Of a stretch of DNA of 64,000 nt, positions 25,759-34,330 are shown piece after piece. The notes under the pieces are model-generated. The model was given only the letters and a program-made list of their open reading frames with translations, was not told the origin of the DNA and made no database searches. The first letter of the stretch is position 1. Each line of letters begins with the position of its first letter. Source of the stretch: Saccharothrix sp. NRRL B-16348 (GTDB lineage Bacteria > Actinomycetota > Actinomycetes > Mycobacteriales > Pseudonocardiaceae); contig NZ_LGED01000194.1 in assembly GCF_001280085.1 (NCBI RefSeq), positions 129,627 through 193,626 of the forward strand. Direction: 5' to 3'. Position numbers and translations under genes: made by a program.

Positions 25759-26391
25759 GTGCTCCTGTGGATCAACGGCCCGTTCGGCGGCGGCAAGACC
25801 CAGACCGCGCACGAGCTCCAGCGGCGGCTGCCGGGCAGCTTCCTCAGCGACCCCGAGCACGTCGGGTTCGCCCTGCGCCGGATGACGCCGCCCGCGCTGC
25901 GCGGCGACTTCCAGGACCTGGTGTCGTGGCGGCGGGGCGTGGTCGAGGTGCTGGACCGGGCGTTGACCGGCCACGACGGGGTGATCGTGGTGCCGATGAC
26001 GGTGGTGGAGCCCGCCTACTTCCGGGAGATCGTCGGCGGGTTGCGCGACCGCGGCCACGACGTGCGGCACTTCGCGTTGCTGGCCGAGCGGGAGACGGTG
26101 GTGCGGCGGCTGCGGGAACGCGTTTTCGGGCACGCGGCGCAGGTCGTGCTCGGCAAGGACGTGCCGCTGCGGCGGGAGAGCTTCGCGCTGCGGGTGCTGG
26201 ACCGCTGCCTGGAACGGCTGCGCGAGCCGGAGTTCGCCGAGCACGTGTGGACCGACCACATCACGGTGCCGCAGGTCGCGGACCGCATCGCCGCGTCGGC
26301 CGGGCTCACGTTGGCGCCGAACACCGACAGCCGGCTGCGCGGCCGGGTGCGGCGGACGTGGACTTCGGTGAAGCACATCCGCTTCGACTAG
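25759..26391 (+). CDS. TmrB-like P-loop NTPase
   Basis: 210 aa. Walker A GPFGGGKT at residues 7-14, with a nucleoside-kinase-like layout (LSDPEHVGFALRR, then VIVVPMTVVEPAYFREIV) close to TmrB, the ATP-binding tunicamycin-resistance protein. TmrB is thought to bind tunicamycin at the membrane with ATP; the homologue here may act in resistance or as a small-molecule kinase. No clear membrane segment. GTG start 10 nt after the pucR stop. Confidence 0.8.
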   Translation: MLLWINGPFGGGKTQTAHELQRRLPGSFLSDPEHVGFALRRMTPPALRGDFQDLVSWRRGVVEVLDRALTGHDGVIVVPMTVVEPAYFREIVGGLRDRGHDVRHFALLAERETVVRRLRERVFGHAAQVVLGKDVPLRRESFALRVLDRCLERLREPEFAEHVWTDHITVPQVADRIAASAGLTLAPNTDSRLRGRVRRTWTSVKHIRFD

Positions 26392-26457
26392 CGGCACGAT
26401 CCGGCGGCCCCGACACGATAGGGTGATCAACTTCTCTGACCGCTGTCAAGGAGTGCC

Positions 26458-26883
26458 GTGCCCGATCTCGGCTTGTTGCTGTACTTACCGCACCGCGAGC
26501 TGGAGAACCGGGTGTTCGCCGCCCTGGCGGAGGCGGGGTTCGACGACGTGACGCCCGCGCAGGCGCGGGTGTTCCACCGGATCGACCCGGACGGCTCGCG
26601 GCTGACGGAGCTGGCGGAGGCCGCCCGGATCACCAAGCAGACCGCCGGGTTCCTGGTCGACCAGCTCGAACGCGCCGGTTACGTGGAGCGCGGCCCGGAC
26701 CCCACCGACGCGCGGGCCCGGCTGATCCGGGTCGCCGAACGAGGGCGCGCGGCGGTCCCGGTCTGCCTGGCCGCGATCGCGGAGGTGCAGCGGGAGTGGA
26801 CCGCGCACCTGGGCCGGCCGCGGATGGCGGCGCTGCTGGACGCGCTGACCAGGTTGCGCGAGATCACCGACCCGGGCCGGTAG
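26458..26883 (+). CDS. MarR-family regulator with a TTA codon
   Basis: 141 aa winged helix: LTELAEAARITKQTAGFLVDQLERAGYVERG is the HTH and wing, followed by DARARLIRVAERG. Dimer helices at both ends as in MarR. GTG start with AAGGAG 6 nt upstream. Codon 10 is TTA (26485-26487), a rare leucine codon in such genomes that in Streptomyces makes translation depend on the bldA tRNA. Its 3' end overlaps the convergent membrane-protein gene by 20 nt. Ligand unknown. Confidence 0.9.
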   Translation: MPDLGLLLYLPHRELENRVFAALAEAGFDDVTPAQARVFHRIDPDGSRLTELAEAARITKQTAGFLVDQLERAGYVERGPDPTDARARLIRVAERGRAAVPVCLAAIAEVQREWTAHLGRPRMAALLDALTRLREITDPGR

Positions 26884-27757
26884 CGGCCGGGCAGGTCGGC
26901 GGGCGCGGCTGCTCGCCGTGGCCCAGCTCGACGCGGATGTCGTCGTTGTCGGCGAGGACGACCACGGTGCCGCGGTCGCGGGTCCAGCCGTCGGACACCA
27001 GGAAGTACTTGGCCCCGACCTTGGTGAGCAGGCGCAGGCCCAGGTAGCGGAACCGGTAGCGGGAGCCGTCGGCGGGCAGGGGTTCCTCGCAGGCGCCGGG
27101 CGCGGTGATGTGCAGGCGTTCCCGGGCGTAGACGACGACGGCGGTCTGCCCGCGCACGTCCTCGGCGTAGGCGCGGGCCAGTTCGACGCCCCGGACCTCG
27201 GCGTAGTTGCCCGCCGACCAGAACAGCGAGAGCGACACGACGGCGAAGACCAGCACCCTGGTCCACGTCGGGTGCTCGTCGGGGCGGCGCAGGCGGCTCG
27301 CGTACAGCGACAGCAGGATCCCGCCGCCGACCGCGAGCGGGAACGCGTAGAAGCTGGTGACCGGGAACAGCAGCCCGAGCGCCACGGTCACGGCGGGCAG
27401 GATCAGCCAGGCCAGCGACAGCACCACCGACAGCGCCCGTGCGCGGCTGCCGGGCCGGTCGCTCGCCGCGCGGACGCGGGGCTCCAGCCACCGGCAGACC
27501 AGGGCGATCCCGACGACGACCGCCAGCAGCAGGAAAACCGGTCCGACGCTGCGCAGCACGTAGTCCGTGGTGGACATGCCCAGCACGGAGCTGTCGATGC
27601 CCAGCTCGCGGGCCTGCACGTCGCTGCGCCGCCAGCCGAAGTACACCAGCAGGCCGGTGAGCACGGTGACGTTGGCCAACGCCTCACCGACCCGCTGCAC
27701 CGCGTCCGGCTGGCCGGAGCCCTTGTCGGGCGCGTCCCGGTCGGCCGGGCTGGTCAT
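26864..27757 (-). CDS. Multi-pass membrane protein
   Basis: 297 aa, unknown family. About five hydrophobic segments (around 29-42, 72-92, 110-160 as two or three spans, 178-197), then a soluble C-terminal ~95 residues with a pair of Cys (GACEEP and PPTCPA) likely facing outside or forming a disulfide. ATG overlaps the lipoprotein stop as ATGA, so the two form an operon and may act together at the membrane. No enzyme motif. Confidence 0.7.
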   Translation of the reverse strand: MTSPADRDAPDKGSGQPDAVQRVGEALANVTVLTGLLVYFGWRRSDVQARELGIDSSVLGMSTTDYVLRSVGPVFLLLAVVVGIALVCRWLEPRVRAASDRPGSRARALSVVLSLAWLILPAVTVALGLLFPVTSFYAFPLAVGGGILLSLYASRLRRPDEHPTWTRVLVFAVVSLSLFWSAGNYAEVRGVELARAYAEDVRGQTAVVVYARERLHITAPGACEEPLPADGSRYRFRYLGLRLLTKVGAKYFLVSDGWTRDRGTVVVLADNDDIRVELGHGEQPRPPTCPAATGPGR

Positions 27758-28419
27758 GACGTCGTCGTGGTCGTGGTGGTGGTCGTCGTGCGGGTGGTGG
27801 TGGTCGTGGTCGTCGTGGTCGTGCCTGTCGGAGTGGTGGTGGTCGTGGTGGTGTCGGTGCGCGGGTCGGCGCGGTCCGTGTCGTCCGGCCACCTCGGCGG
27901 CCGGCCCTCGGCGCACGGGAAGCTCTCGGGCGCCTGCTGCTCCAGGACGCTGCGCACGGCCTGGTAGGTCGCGCAGTCGACCTCGCCGCTGCCGTCGGAG
28001 CCGCGGTTCATCGCCCAGCCGTACCGGGAGGCGCGGTCGAACATCGCGCGCCCGGCCGATTCCCGGCCCCCGCACAGGTGGACCCCGGCCTGGTAGAGCA
28101 GGACGTTGCGCGGGCTCGTCATCGAGCTCCACTGGTCGTCCAGGATCGCCTGGGCCTCCGCGCAGGCTCGAGCCTTCAGTGCCGTGTACACGTTGTCCTC
28201 CGGGAAGCTCGGCGAGTCCGGTCCCTCGGGGAGGAACCAGCCGTACCGGGTGCCTCCCTTGGTGGTGGTCGTGTCCGAACCGGTGCCGGTGTGTCGGGTG
28301 GTGGTCGTCGGGTCGGTCGCGGTGTCGCCGCCCGGGCGGTCGAACACCCCGCTCTCGCACGAGGTGACGCCGACGACGATCGCCACCGCCACTGCTCCTC
28401 TGGTGATTCGCGCCCACAT
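27754..28419 (-). CDS. Lipoprotein with poly-threonine tail
   Basis: 221 aa. Basic N-terminus, hydrophobic stretch and lipobox VTSC (Cys near residue 21) mark a lipoprotein anchored outside the membrane. The mature part is a small domain with three further Cys (ACAEAQ, HLCGG, VDCATY) that resembles a Sel1/TPR-like helical bundle. The last ~35 residues are nearly all Thr. ATG chosen at the lipoprotein signal (GGAGG upstream); a further upstream ATG is unlikely. Co-translated with the membrane protein. Confidence 0.75.
   Translation of the reverse strand: MWARITRGAVAVAIVVGVTSCESGVFDRPGGDTATDPTTTTRHTGTGSDTTTTKGGTRYGWFLPEGPDSPSFPEDNVYTALKARACAEAQAILDDQWSSMTSPRNVLLYQAGVHLCGGRESAGRAMFDRASRYGWAMNRGSDGSGEVDCATYQAVRSVLEQQAPESFPCAEGRPPRWPDDTDRADPRTDTTTTTTTPTGTTTTTTTTTTRTTTTTTTTTTS
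27760..27852 (-). repeat. Threonine-codon tract (ACC/ACG) at the lipoprotein C-terminus
   Basis: About 28 of 31 codons are ACC, ACG or ACT, interrupted by a few Pro, Gly and Arg. At DNA level it is a (GGT/CGT)n imperfect microsatellite, so slippage in threes could vary its length. Thr-rich tails are possible O-mannosylation or wall-spanning spacers. Confidence 0.8.
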
Positions 28420-28513
28420 GAGCCGGCCTCCTTCACCATCACTCCCCGAGCTAGGAGGGTGATGCGAAGGGTGGGGATACGCGGGCCCATGCACCCGATC
28501 GTGTGGACGAGGG

Positions 28514-29800
28514 TTACGAGGACAGGAACCGGTCGAGGACGCGGGCGCCGAAGCGGAGGCCGTCCACGGGCACGCGCTCGTCCACGCCGTGCGGCATTGC
28601 GCGGTAGTCGTAGCCGGCGGGCAGGGACAGCGGGGCGAAGCCGTAGCAGTCGATGCCCAGCCTGCTGAACGCCTTGGCGTCCGTGCCGCCGCCCATGCAG
28701 TAGGGCACGACCACGGCCTCGGGGTCCTCGGCGCGCAGGGCGGCGGCCATCGCGTCGAACCACGGCGAGTCGATCGGCGCCTGCACGGGCGGTTCGTCGG
28801 CGATGAACTCGCGCCGCACGTCCGGGCCGAGGGCGGCGTCGATCGAGGCCAGCAGCTCGTCCGTAGTGCCGGGCAGGGTGCGCACGTCCAGTTCGGCGGT
28901 GGCGCTGCCGGGGATGACGTTCACCTTGTACCCGGCCTGCAGCACGGTGGGGGTGGCGCTGTTGCGGACGGTGTTCTCCACCAGCCGGGCGGCGGGCCCG
29001 AACCGGGCGATGGTGGCGTCGACGTCGGACAGGTCGACCGGCACGTCGAGCGCGGCGCCGACCCGTTCGATGAACGCCCGCACGGTCGGGGTGAGCCGCA
29101 CGGGGTGCTCGATCGCGGCGACGCGGGTGAGCGCGGCGAGGAGCTTGACCACGGCGTTGTCGTCGTTGCGGCGGGAGCCGTGCCCGGCGCGCCCGGTGGC
29201 GGTGAGCCGCAGGTGGGAGGTGCCGCGTTCGGCGGTGCCGATGGGGTAGACGCGGTGGTCGCCGACGGGGTAGGAGTAGCCGCCGGACTCGCTGATCGCG
29301 GTGGTGCAGCCGGCGAAGAAGTCGCGGTGGTGGTCGACCAGCCACTGGGCGCCGAACTCGCCCTGGTCCTCCTCGTCGGCGACGAACGCGAGCACGATGT
29401 CGCGGCGCGGCCGTCGTCCTTCGCGGGACCAGTCGCCCAGCACGGCCAGGACCATGGCGATCATGTCCTTCATGTCGACCGCGCCGCGGCCCCACAGGTA
29501 GCCGTCGCGCTGGACGCCGGCGAACGGCGGCACGCTCCACTCGGCGGCGTCGGCGGGCACCACGTCGAGGTGCGCCTGCACGAGCAGCGCGGGCAGGTCC
29601 GGTTCCGTGCCGGGCACGCGGGCCAGCACGTTGCCGCGGCGTGGCGCGGGTTCGAGCACGGTGGCCTGCACGCCGACGGCGTCCAGGTGCGCGGCGACGA
29701 ACTCGGCGGCCTCCCGTTCGCCGGCGGACTCGCCGCCGCCGCGGTTGGTGGTGTCGAACCGCAGCAGCGCGGCGCACAGGTCGACGACGTCCTCAGCCAT
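28514..29800 (-). CDS. M20 family metallopeptidase (ArgE/DapE/CPG2-like)
   Basis: 428 aa di-zinc peptidase or deacylase. Metal ligands: HLDVVP (His), DMKD region (GAVDMKDM, bridging Asp), FVADEEDQGEFG (catalytic Glu and metal Glu), with the lid domain between ~185 and 305 and a last His in YRAMPHGVDE. Removes amino acids or acyl groups from small peptides. ATG overlaps the M55 peptidase gene by 8 nt, so the two are one operon for peptide breakdown, divergent from a peptide importer. Confidence 0.9.
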   Translation of the reverse strand: MAEDVVDLCAALLRFDTTNRGGGESAGEREAAEFVAAHLDAVGVQATVLEPAPRRGNVLARVPGTEPDLPALLVQAHLDVVPADAAEWSVPPFAGVQRDGYLWGRGAVDMKDMIAMVLAVLGDWSREGRRPRRDIVLAFVADEEDQGEFGAQWLVDHHRDFFAGCTTAISESGGYSYPVGDHRVYPIGTAERGTSHLRLTATGRAGHGSRRNDDNAVVKLLAALTRVAAIEHPVRLTPTVRAFIERVGAALDVPVDLSDVDATIARFGPAARLVENTVRNSATPTVLQAGYKVNVIPGSATAELDVRTLPGTTDELLASIDAALGPDVRREFIADEPPVQAPIDSPWFDAMAAALRAEDPEAVVVPYCMGGGTDAKAFSRLGIDCYGFAPLSLPAGYDYRAMPHGVDERVPVDGLRFGARVLDRFLSS

Positions 29801-30620
29801 AGATACCCTCCACCGCCCCCGCGGCGATCGCGGTGACGACCTTGAACGCCTGCATCGCCAGGGTCATGGATGCGGCGTCGAACCCGACCCGGCGTGCTCC
29901 GATCTGCTCCACCGTAGGGACCACCGCCGCGGCGGCGGCCAGGTGGGTGGCGTCGAACTCCACTTCGACCCGGTGCGGCGCGACGGCGGCCGGTCCCCGT
30001 CCGGCGCGGCCCATGGCCGTCCGGGCGGCCGCGGTGATCAGCTCGGAGGTGACCCGCGGGGGCGAGCAGACGGCGGCGTAGCGGCTGACGCACTCCTTGA
30101 CGGCGACGAACCCGGCGCCGGGCGCGTAGTCGCGGGCGTCGTCGCACGCCTTGTCGTCGCCGGTCACGAGCAGCACGGGGACGCCGTGCTCGGCGGCCAG
30201 CGCGGCGTTGAGCCTGCCCTCGCTCGCGGGCACGCCGTCGAGCCAGACACCGGTGATGGAGTTCTCCAGGTAGGTGTGCGCGAGCACGCCCTCCTGGCCC
30301 GCGCCCGCGTGGTAGCCGAGGAACACCACGCCGTCCACGCCGGAGTCGACGCCCTGCATCATCGACAGCGGCTTGTGCCGCCCGGTGAGCAGCCGTGCCC
30401 GGGTGTCGAGGTCTTCCAGCAGGAGGTTGCGCTGGGACGAGTGTGCCTCGTTGACGAGCACGTCGGTCGCGCCGCCCGCGTGGACGCCCGCGACGCAGGC
30501 GTTGACGTCGCCGGTGAACAGCCGGCGGAACCGCTGCCACTGCTCGGTCTGCGGGACGACGTCGGCGGTCCAGGTGACCCCCGTCGCCCCTTCCATGTCC
30601 GCCGAGATCAAGATCCGCAT
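29793..30620 (-). CDS. dppA: M55 D-aminopeptidase (DppA family)
   Basis: 275 aa. Starts MRILISADMEGATGV, the DppA zinc motif (Asp8, Glu10), with further conserved HYSS-type residues NEAHSSQRN, LGYHAGAG, HTYLENSI and GDDKACDDA. DppA is a zinc D-aminopeptidase releasing D-amino acids from D-amino peptides, probably peptidoglycan-derived. In Bacillus subtilis dppA heads an operon with a dipeptide ABC importer; here it is divergent from one, which supports the call. Confidence 0.9.
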   Translation of the reverse strand: MRILISADMEGATGVTWTADVVPQTEQWQRFRRLFTGDVNACVAGVHAGGATDVLVNEAHSSQRNLLLEDLDTRARLLTGRHKPLSMMQGVDSGVDGVVFLGYHAGAGQEGVLAHTYLENSITGVWLDGVPASEGRLNAALAAEHGVPVLLVTGDDKACDDARDYAPGAGFVAVKECVSRYAAVCSPPRVTSELITAAARTAMGRAGRGPAAVAPHRVEVEFDATHLAAAAAVVPTVEQIGARRVGFDAASMTLAMQAFKVVTAIAAGAVEGIYG

Positions 30621-30650
30621 GGGTTCACCGTACCGAGGCGATGTCGGTTC

Positions 30651-30680
30651 TTGACGTGTGCCACGACGTAGTGGTTACTT
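30651..30680 (+). promoter_or_regulatory. Promoter with internal operator for the peptide importer
   Basis: TTGACG (30651-30656), 18-nt spacer, TTACTT (30675-30680). The spacer contains CCACGACGTAGTGG (30661-30674), an inverted repeat with one mismatched pair, ideally placed for a repressor. Leader is about 28 nt with GGGAGG before the GTG. Confidence 0.55.
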
Positions 30681-30714
30681 CTTGACTTCCACTCACGGGC
30701 GGGAGGCGGTCACT

Positions 30715-32496
30715 GTGGGTATCCGGCGATTCGGCGCGGTCACGGCGGCGATGACATTGGTGGTCTTGCTCGCGCCGACACCGGCGCAGGCGCAACAGGC
30801 GGTGACCCTGCGGGTGGCGATCACCCAGCAGGTGGATTCGCTCAACCCGTTCCTGTCGGTCTTCCAGGCGGGCACCGAGGTCGGCAGGCTCATGTACGAC
30901 TACCTGACCGCCTACGACGTGAAGGACCAGCGCCCCGTGGAGGGCCTGGCCGACCAGTGGGAGTCGTCGGAGGACCGGCTGACCTGGACCTTCCACGTGC
31001 CCGAGGGCAAGAAGTGGTCCGACGGGCAGCCGATCACCGCCGAGGACGTCGCGTTCACCTACGACCTGATGATGCGCGACGAGACCGCCGCCACCGCCAA
31101 CGGCAGCTTCACCGCCGACTTCGAGTCGGTGACCGCGACCGACGACCGCACCCTGGTGATCAAGACCAAGCAGCCGCAGGCGACGATGCTGGCGCTGGAC
31201 GTGCCGATCGTGCCCGCGCACGTGTGGTCGAAGGTCGCCGACATCGGCGAGTACCGCAACGACCAGACGCCCGTCGTGGGCAGCGGGCCGTTCATCCTCA
31301 CCGAGTACCGGGCCAACGAGTTCATCCGGTTCAAGGCGAACAAGGACTACTGGCGCGGCGCGCCGAAGTACGACGAGCTGACGTTCACCTACTACAAGAC
31401 CGCCGACGCCGCGGTGCAGGCGTTGACCAAGGGCGAGGTCGACCTGGTCAACCGGATGGGGCCGGCGCAGTTCGACTCGCTGAAGGACAAGGACGGCATC
31501 ACGCGCAACCAGGCGCAGGGCCGCCGCTTCAACGAGATCGTGATCAACTCGGGGGCGGCGACGCGCACCGGTGAGCCGATCGGCGACGGGCACCCGGCGT
31601 TGAAGGACGTCGTGGTGCGCCGGGCGATCGCCAAGTCGCTGGACCTCGACGCGATCATCGCCAAGGTCAACGGCGGCTACGCGCAGCGCGGCACCGGCCC
31701 GATCCCGCCGGTGTTCGGCGACTACCACCTCAAGCCGGAGCCCGCGCACCCCTACGACCCGGCCGCGGCGAACGCCGAGCTGGACCGGGCCGGGTACGCG
31801 CGTGGCGCGGACGGCATCCGCGTCTCGCCGCAGGGCAGGCGGATGGAGCTGCGGCTGCTCGGGCACGCCAGCCGCGCCTACGACGAGCAGACCGGCGAGT
31901 TCGTCAAGCGGTCGCTGGCCGACCTGGGCATCGTGGTCGACGTGCAGATCGTGTCGGACAACCAGCTCAACGAGGCCGGCACGGCCGGGACGTTCGACCT
32001 GCAGTTCTCCGGCTGGGGCACCAACCCCGACCCGGACTTCATCCTGTCGCTGCACACGTGCGGCCAGCGGCCCAACGCCGACGGCAAGGGCGGCACCACC
32101 GACACGTTCTTCTGCGACGCCGAGTACGACGCCCTCTACGCGCAGCAGCGCGCCGAGTTCGACCCGGCCAAGCGCCGCGAGCTGGTGTTGAAGATGCAGC
32201 AGCGGTTCTACGACCAGGTGCCGGCCGTCGTCCTGGGCTACGACAACGCGCTGGAGGCCTACCGCAGCGACAAGTTCGCCTCGTTCCCCGTGCAGCCCGA
32301 CCCGGGCGGCGTGATCATGGCCCAGAACGGCGTGTGGGGGTACTACGGCGCGACGCCGGTCGCGTCGGCGGGCTCGGACACCGGCTCGAACACCGGCCTG
32401 GTGCTGGGTGTGGTCGGCGGCGCGCTGGTCGTGCTCGTGGGCGGCGCGTGGCTCATCGGCCGGCGGCGCGGGCTGCGCGCGGAGGACCGCGAGTGA
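30715..32496 (+). CDS. Peptide ABC transporter substrate-binding protein, C-terminally anchored
   Basis: 593 aa SBP_bac_5 family protein. Sec signal (residues 1-28, charged start then hydrophobic core ending AQAQQ), no lipobox. Mature domain begins with VTLRVAITQQVDSLNPF and contains the family signature near VEGLADQWESSEDRLTWTF. Residues ~561-582 form a transmembrane segment followed by RRRGLRAEDRE, so it is held by a C-terminal anchor instead of a lipid, uncommon for monoderm SBPs. GTG start set by GGGAGG 8 nt upstream. Its stop overlaps the permease start as GTGA: first gene of a four-gene importer operon. Confidence 0.9.
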   Translation: MGIRRFGAVTAAMTLVVLLAPTPAQAQQAVTLRVAITQQVDSLNPFLSVFQAGTEVGRLMYDYLTAYDVKDQRPVEGLADQWESSEDRLTWTFHVPEGKKWSDGQPITAEDVAFTYDLMMRDETAATANGSFTADFESVTATDDRTLVIKTKQPQATMLALDVPIVPAHVWSKVADIGEYRNDQTPVVGSGPFILTEYRANEFIRFKANKDYWRGAPKYDELTFTYYKTADAAVQALTKGEVDLVNRMGPAQFDSLKDKDGITRNQAQGRRFNEIVINSGAATRTGEPIGDGHPALKDVVVRRAIAKSLDLDAIIAKVNGGYAQRGTGPIPPVFGDYHLKPEPAHPYDPAAANAELDRAGYARGADGIRVSPQGRRMELRLLGHASRAYDEQTGEFVKRSLADLGIVVDVQIVSDNQLNEAGTAGTFDLQFSGWGTNPDPDFILSLHTCGQRPNADGKGGTTDTFFCDAEYDALYAQQRAEFDPAKRRELVLKMQQRFYDQVPAVVLGYDNALEAYRSDKFASFPVQPDPGGVIMAQNGVWGYYGATPVASAGSDTGSNTGLVLGVVGGALVVLVGGAWLIGRRRGLRAEDRE

Positions 32497-33449
32497 TCCG
32501 GCACCTGGCGGGCAAGGTCGGCGGCGCGCTGGTCAGCCTGCTGTTCGTGGTGGCGCTGGGGTTCCTGCTGTTCCGGGTGATCCCCGGCGACCCGGTGGTC
32601 GCGATGACCCGCGGCCGGCCGGTGACCGGCGACCAGCTCGCCGAGCTGCGCGCGCGGCTGGGCGTGGACAAGCCGTTGGACGAGCAGTTCGTCGACTACC
32701 TCACCGCGGCGCTGCGCGGCGACTTCGGCACGTCCTACGTCTACAGCCGGCCGGTGCTGGAGCTGATCGGCGAAAGGCTGTGGCCGACCGTGCTGCTGAC
32801 CGGCACGTCCACCGTGCTGGCCGTGGTGATCGGGCTGTGGCTGGGCATCCGCGGCGCGTGGCGGCGCGGATCCCGGTCCGACCGGGTCTCCACCGGGCTG
32901 GCGCTGGCGCAGTGGGCGATGCCGACGTTCTGGCTGGGCATGCTGCTGTCGCTGGCCACCGGCGACCTGTTCCCCAGCGGCGGCATGCGGTACCCGGACA
33001 CCCCGCCGGACTTCCTGTCCCAGGCGGTGGACGTGGCCCACCACATGGTGCTGCCGTGCCTGACCATGATCGCGGTGGTCTACGCGCAGTACCTGCTGGT
33101 GATGCGGTCGTCGTTGCTGGAGGAGATGCACGCCGACTACCTCACGACGGCGCGGGCGAAGGGGCTGCGCGACGACCTGGTGCGGCGGCGGCACGCCGTG
33201 CCCAACGCGTTGCTGCCGACCGTGACGCTGGTGTTCCTGCACCTGGGGCTCGTGGTGTCGGGCGCGATCACGGTCGAGACGGTGTTCTCCTGGCCCGGGC
33301 TGGGGCTGTTGACCTACGAGGCGCTGACCGGCCCGGACCTGCCGCTGCTGCAGGGCACGTTCGTGGTGCTGGCGGGAGCGGTGATCACCATGAACGTGTT
33401 CGCGGACCTGCTGTACCGGGTCCTGGACCCGCGGGTGCGTGCGTCGTGA
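32493..33449 (+). CDS. Peptide ABC transporter permease (DppB/OppB type)
   Basis: 318 aa. Six membrane segments; first span GALVSLLFVVALGFLLFRVIPGD with the RVIPGDP motif diagnostic of DppB/OppB. EAA loop around TARAKGLRDDLVRRRHAVPNALLP. Moves short peptides into the cell with the partner permease. GTG overlaps the SBP stop, and its own stop overlaps the next start. Confidence 0.95.
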   Translation: MIRHLAGKVGGALVSLLFVVALGFLLFRVIPGDPVVAMTRGRPVTGDQLAELRARLGVDKPLDEQFVDYLTAALRGDFGTSYVYSRPVLELIGERLWPTVLLTGTSTVLAVVIGLWLGIRGAWRRGSRSDRVSTGLALAQWAMPTFWLGMLLSLATGDLFPSGGMRYPDTPPDFLSQAVDVAHHMVLPCLTMIAVVYAQYLLVMRSSLLEEMHADYLTTARAKGLRDDLVRRRHAVPNALLPTVTLVFLHLGLVVSGAITVETVFSWPGLGLLTYEALTGPDLPLLQGTFVVLAGAVITMNVFADLLYRVLDPRVRAS

Positions 33450-34330
33450 CGGCGATCGCGTGGCAGCGGCGGCAGGCCGCGGCGCGGGCGACGTGGCGGG
33501 AGTTCGCCTCCCAGCGCGGCGGCCTGGCCGGGCTGATCGGGTTGGCGGTGATCACGCTGCTGGCGGTGCTGGCGCCGTGGGTGACCGACGCGTCCGGGCT
33601 GGACGTGACGCGGGTGACCGCGCGGCCGTGGGAGCCGCCGTCGTCCTCGCATTGGCTGGGCACCGACCACAACGGGCGCTCGGTGCTGCTGCTGACCTGG
33701 TGGGGCACCCGGATCTCGCTGGTCGTGGGGCTCGCGGCGACCGTGTTGTCGGTGCTGATCGGTACCGTGGTCGGGATCGCGGCGGCCCACTTCGGCGGGT
33801 GGGTGTCGGCGGTGCTGATGCGGTTCACCGACTTCTTCCTGGTGCTGCCGTCGTTGGTGCTGGCGATCGCGCTGTCGACCGTGCTGCCGCGCGGGCTCGG
33901 CACGATCGTGCTGGCGATCGGGGTGACGTCGTGGCCGGCGACGGCGCGGCTGGTGCGGGCCCAGACGCTGGCGGTGGAGGCGCGGCCGTTCATCGAGCGG
34001 TCCCGCGCGTTGGGCGGCGGGCACGGGCACGTGATCGGGCGGCACGTGCTGCCCGCCGTGCTGCCGCTGGTGTTCGTGAACACGACGTTGACGGTGGCCA
34101 GCGCGATCGTGGCGGAGTCGACCCTGTCGTTCCTGGGGTTGGGCGACCCGACGCGGGTGTCGTGGGGGTCGCTGCTGCACGCGGCGAACATGCACGGCGC
34201 CGTGTCGCAGCGTGCGTGGTGGTTCCTGGTGCCGCCGGGGCTGGGCGTGGTGTGCGTGGTGCTGGCGTTCACGCTGTGCGGGCGGGCCCTGGAGACGGTG
34301 CTCAACCCGCGGCTGAAGGGGGAGCGGTGA
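33446..34330 (+). CDS. Peptide ABC transporter permease (DppC/OppC type)
   Basis: 294 aa. N-terminal soluble stretch with HWLGTDHNGRSV, the DppC signature, then six spans and EAA loop ERSRALGGGHGHVIGRHVLP. Forms the channel with the DppB-type permease. Both ends overlap neighbours by 4 nt. Confidence 0.95.
   Translation: MTAIAWQRRQAAARATWREFASQRGGLAGLIGLAVITLLAVLAPWVTDASGLDVTRVTARPWEPPSSSHWLGTDHNGRSVLLLTWWGTRISLVVGLAATVLSVLIGTVVGIAAAHFGGWVSAVLMRFTDFFLVLPSLVLAIALSTVLPRGLGTIVLAIGVTSWPATARLVRAQTLAVEARPFIERSRALGGGHGHVIGRHVLPAVLPLVFVNTTLTVASAIVAESTLSFLGLGDPTRVSWGSLLHAANMHGAVSQRAWWFLVPPGLGVVCVVLAFTLCGRALETVLNPRLKGER

Noticed and set aside
27760..27852. GGT/CGT tract as a non-coding satellite
   Set aside because: It is in frame as threonine codons up to the stop of the lipoprotein gene.
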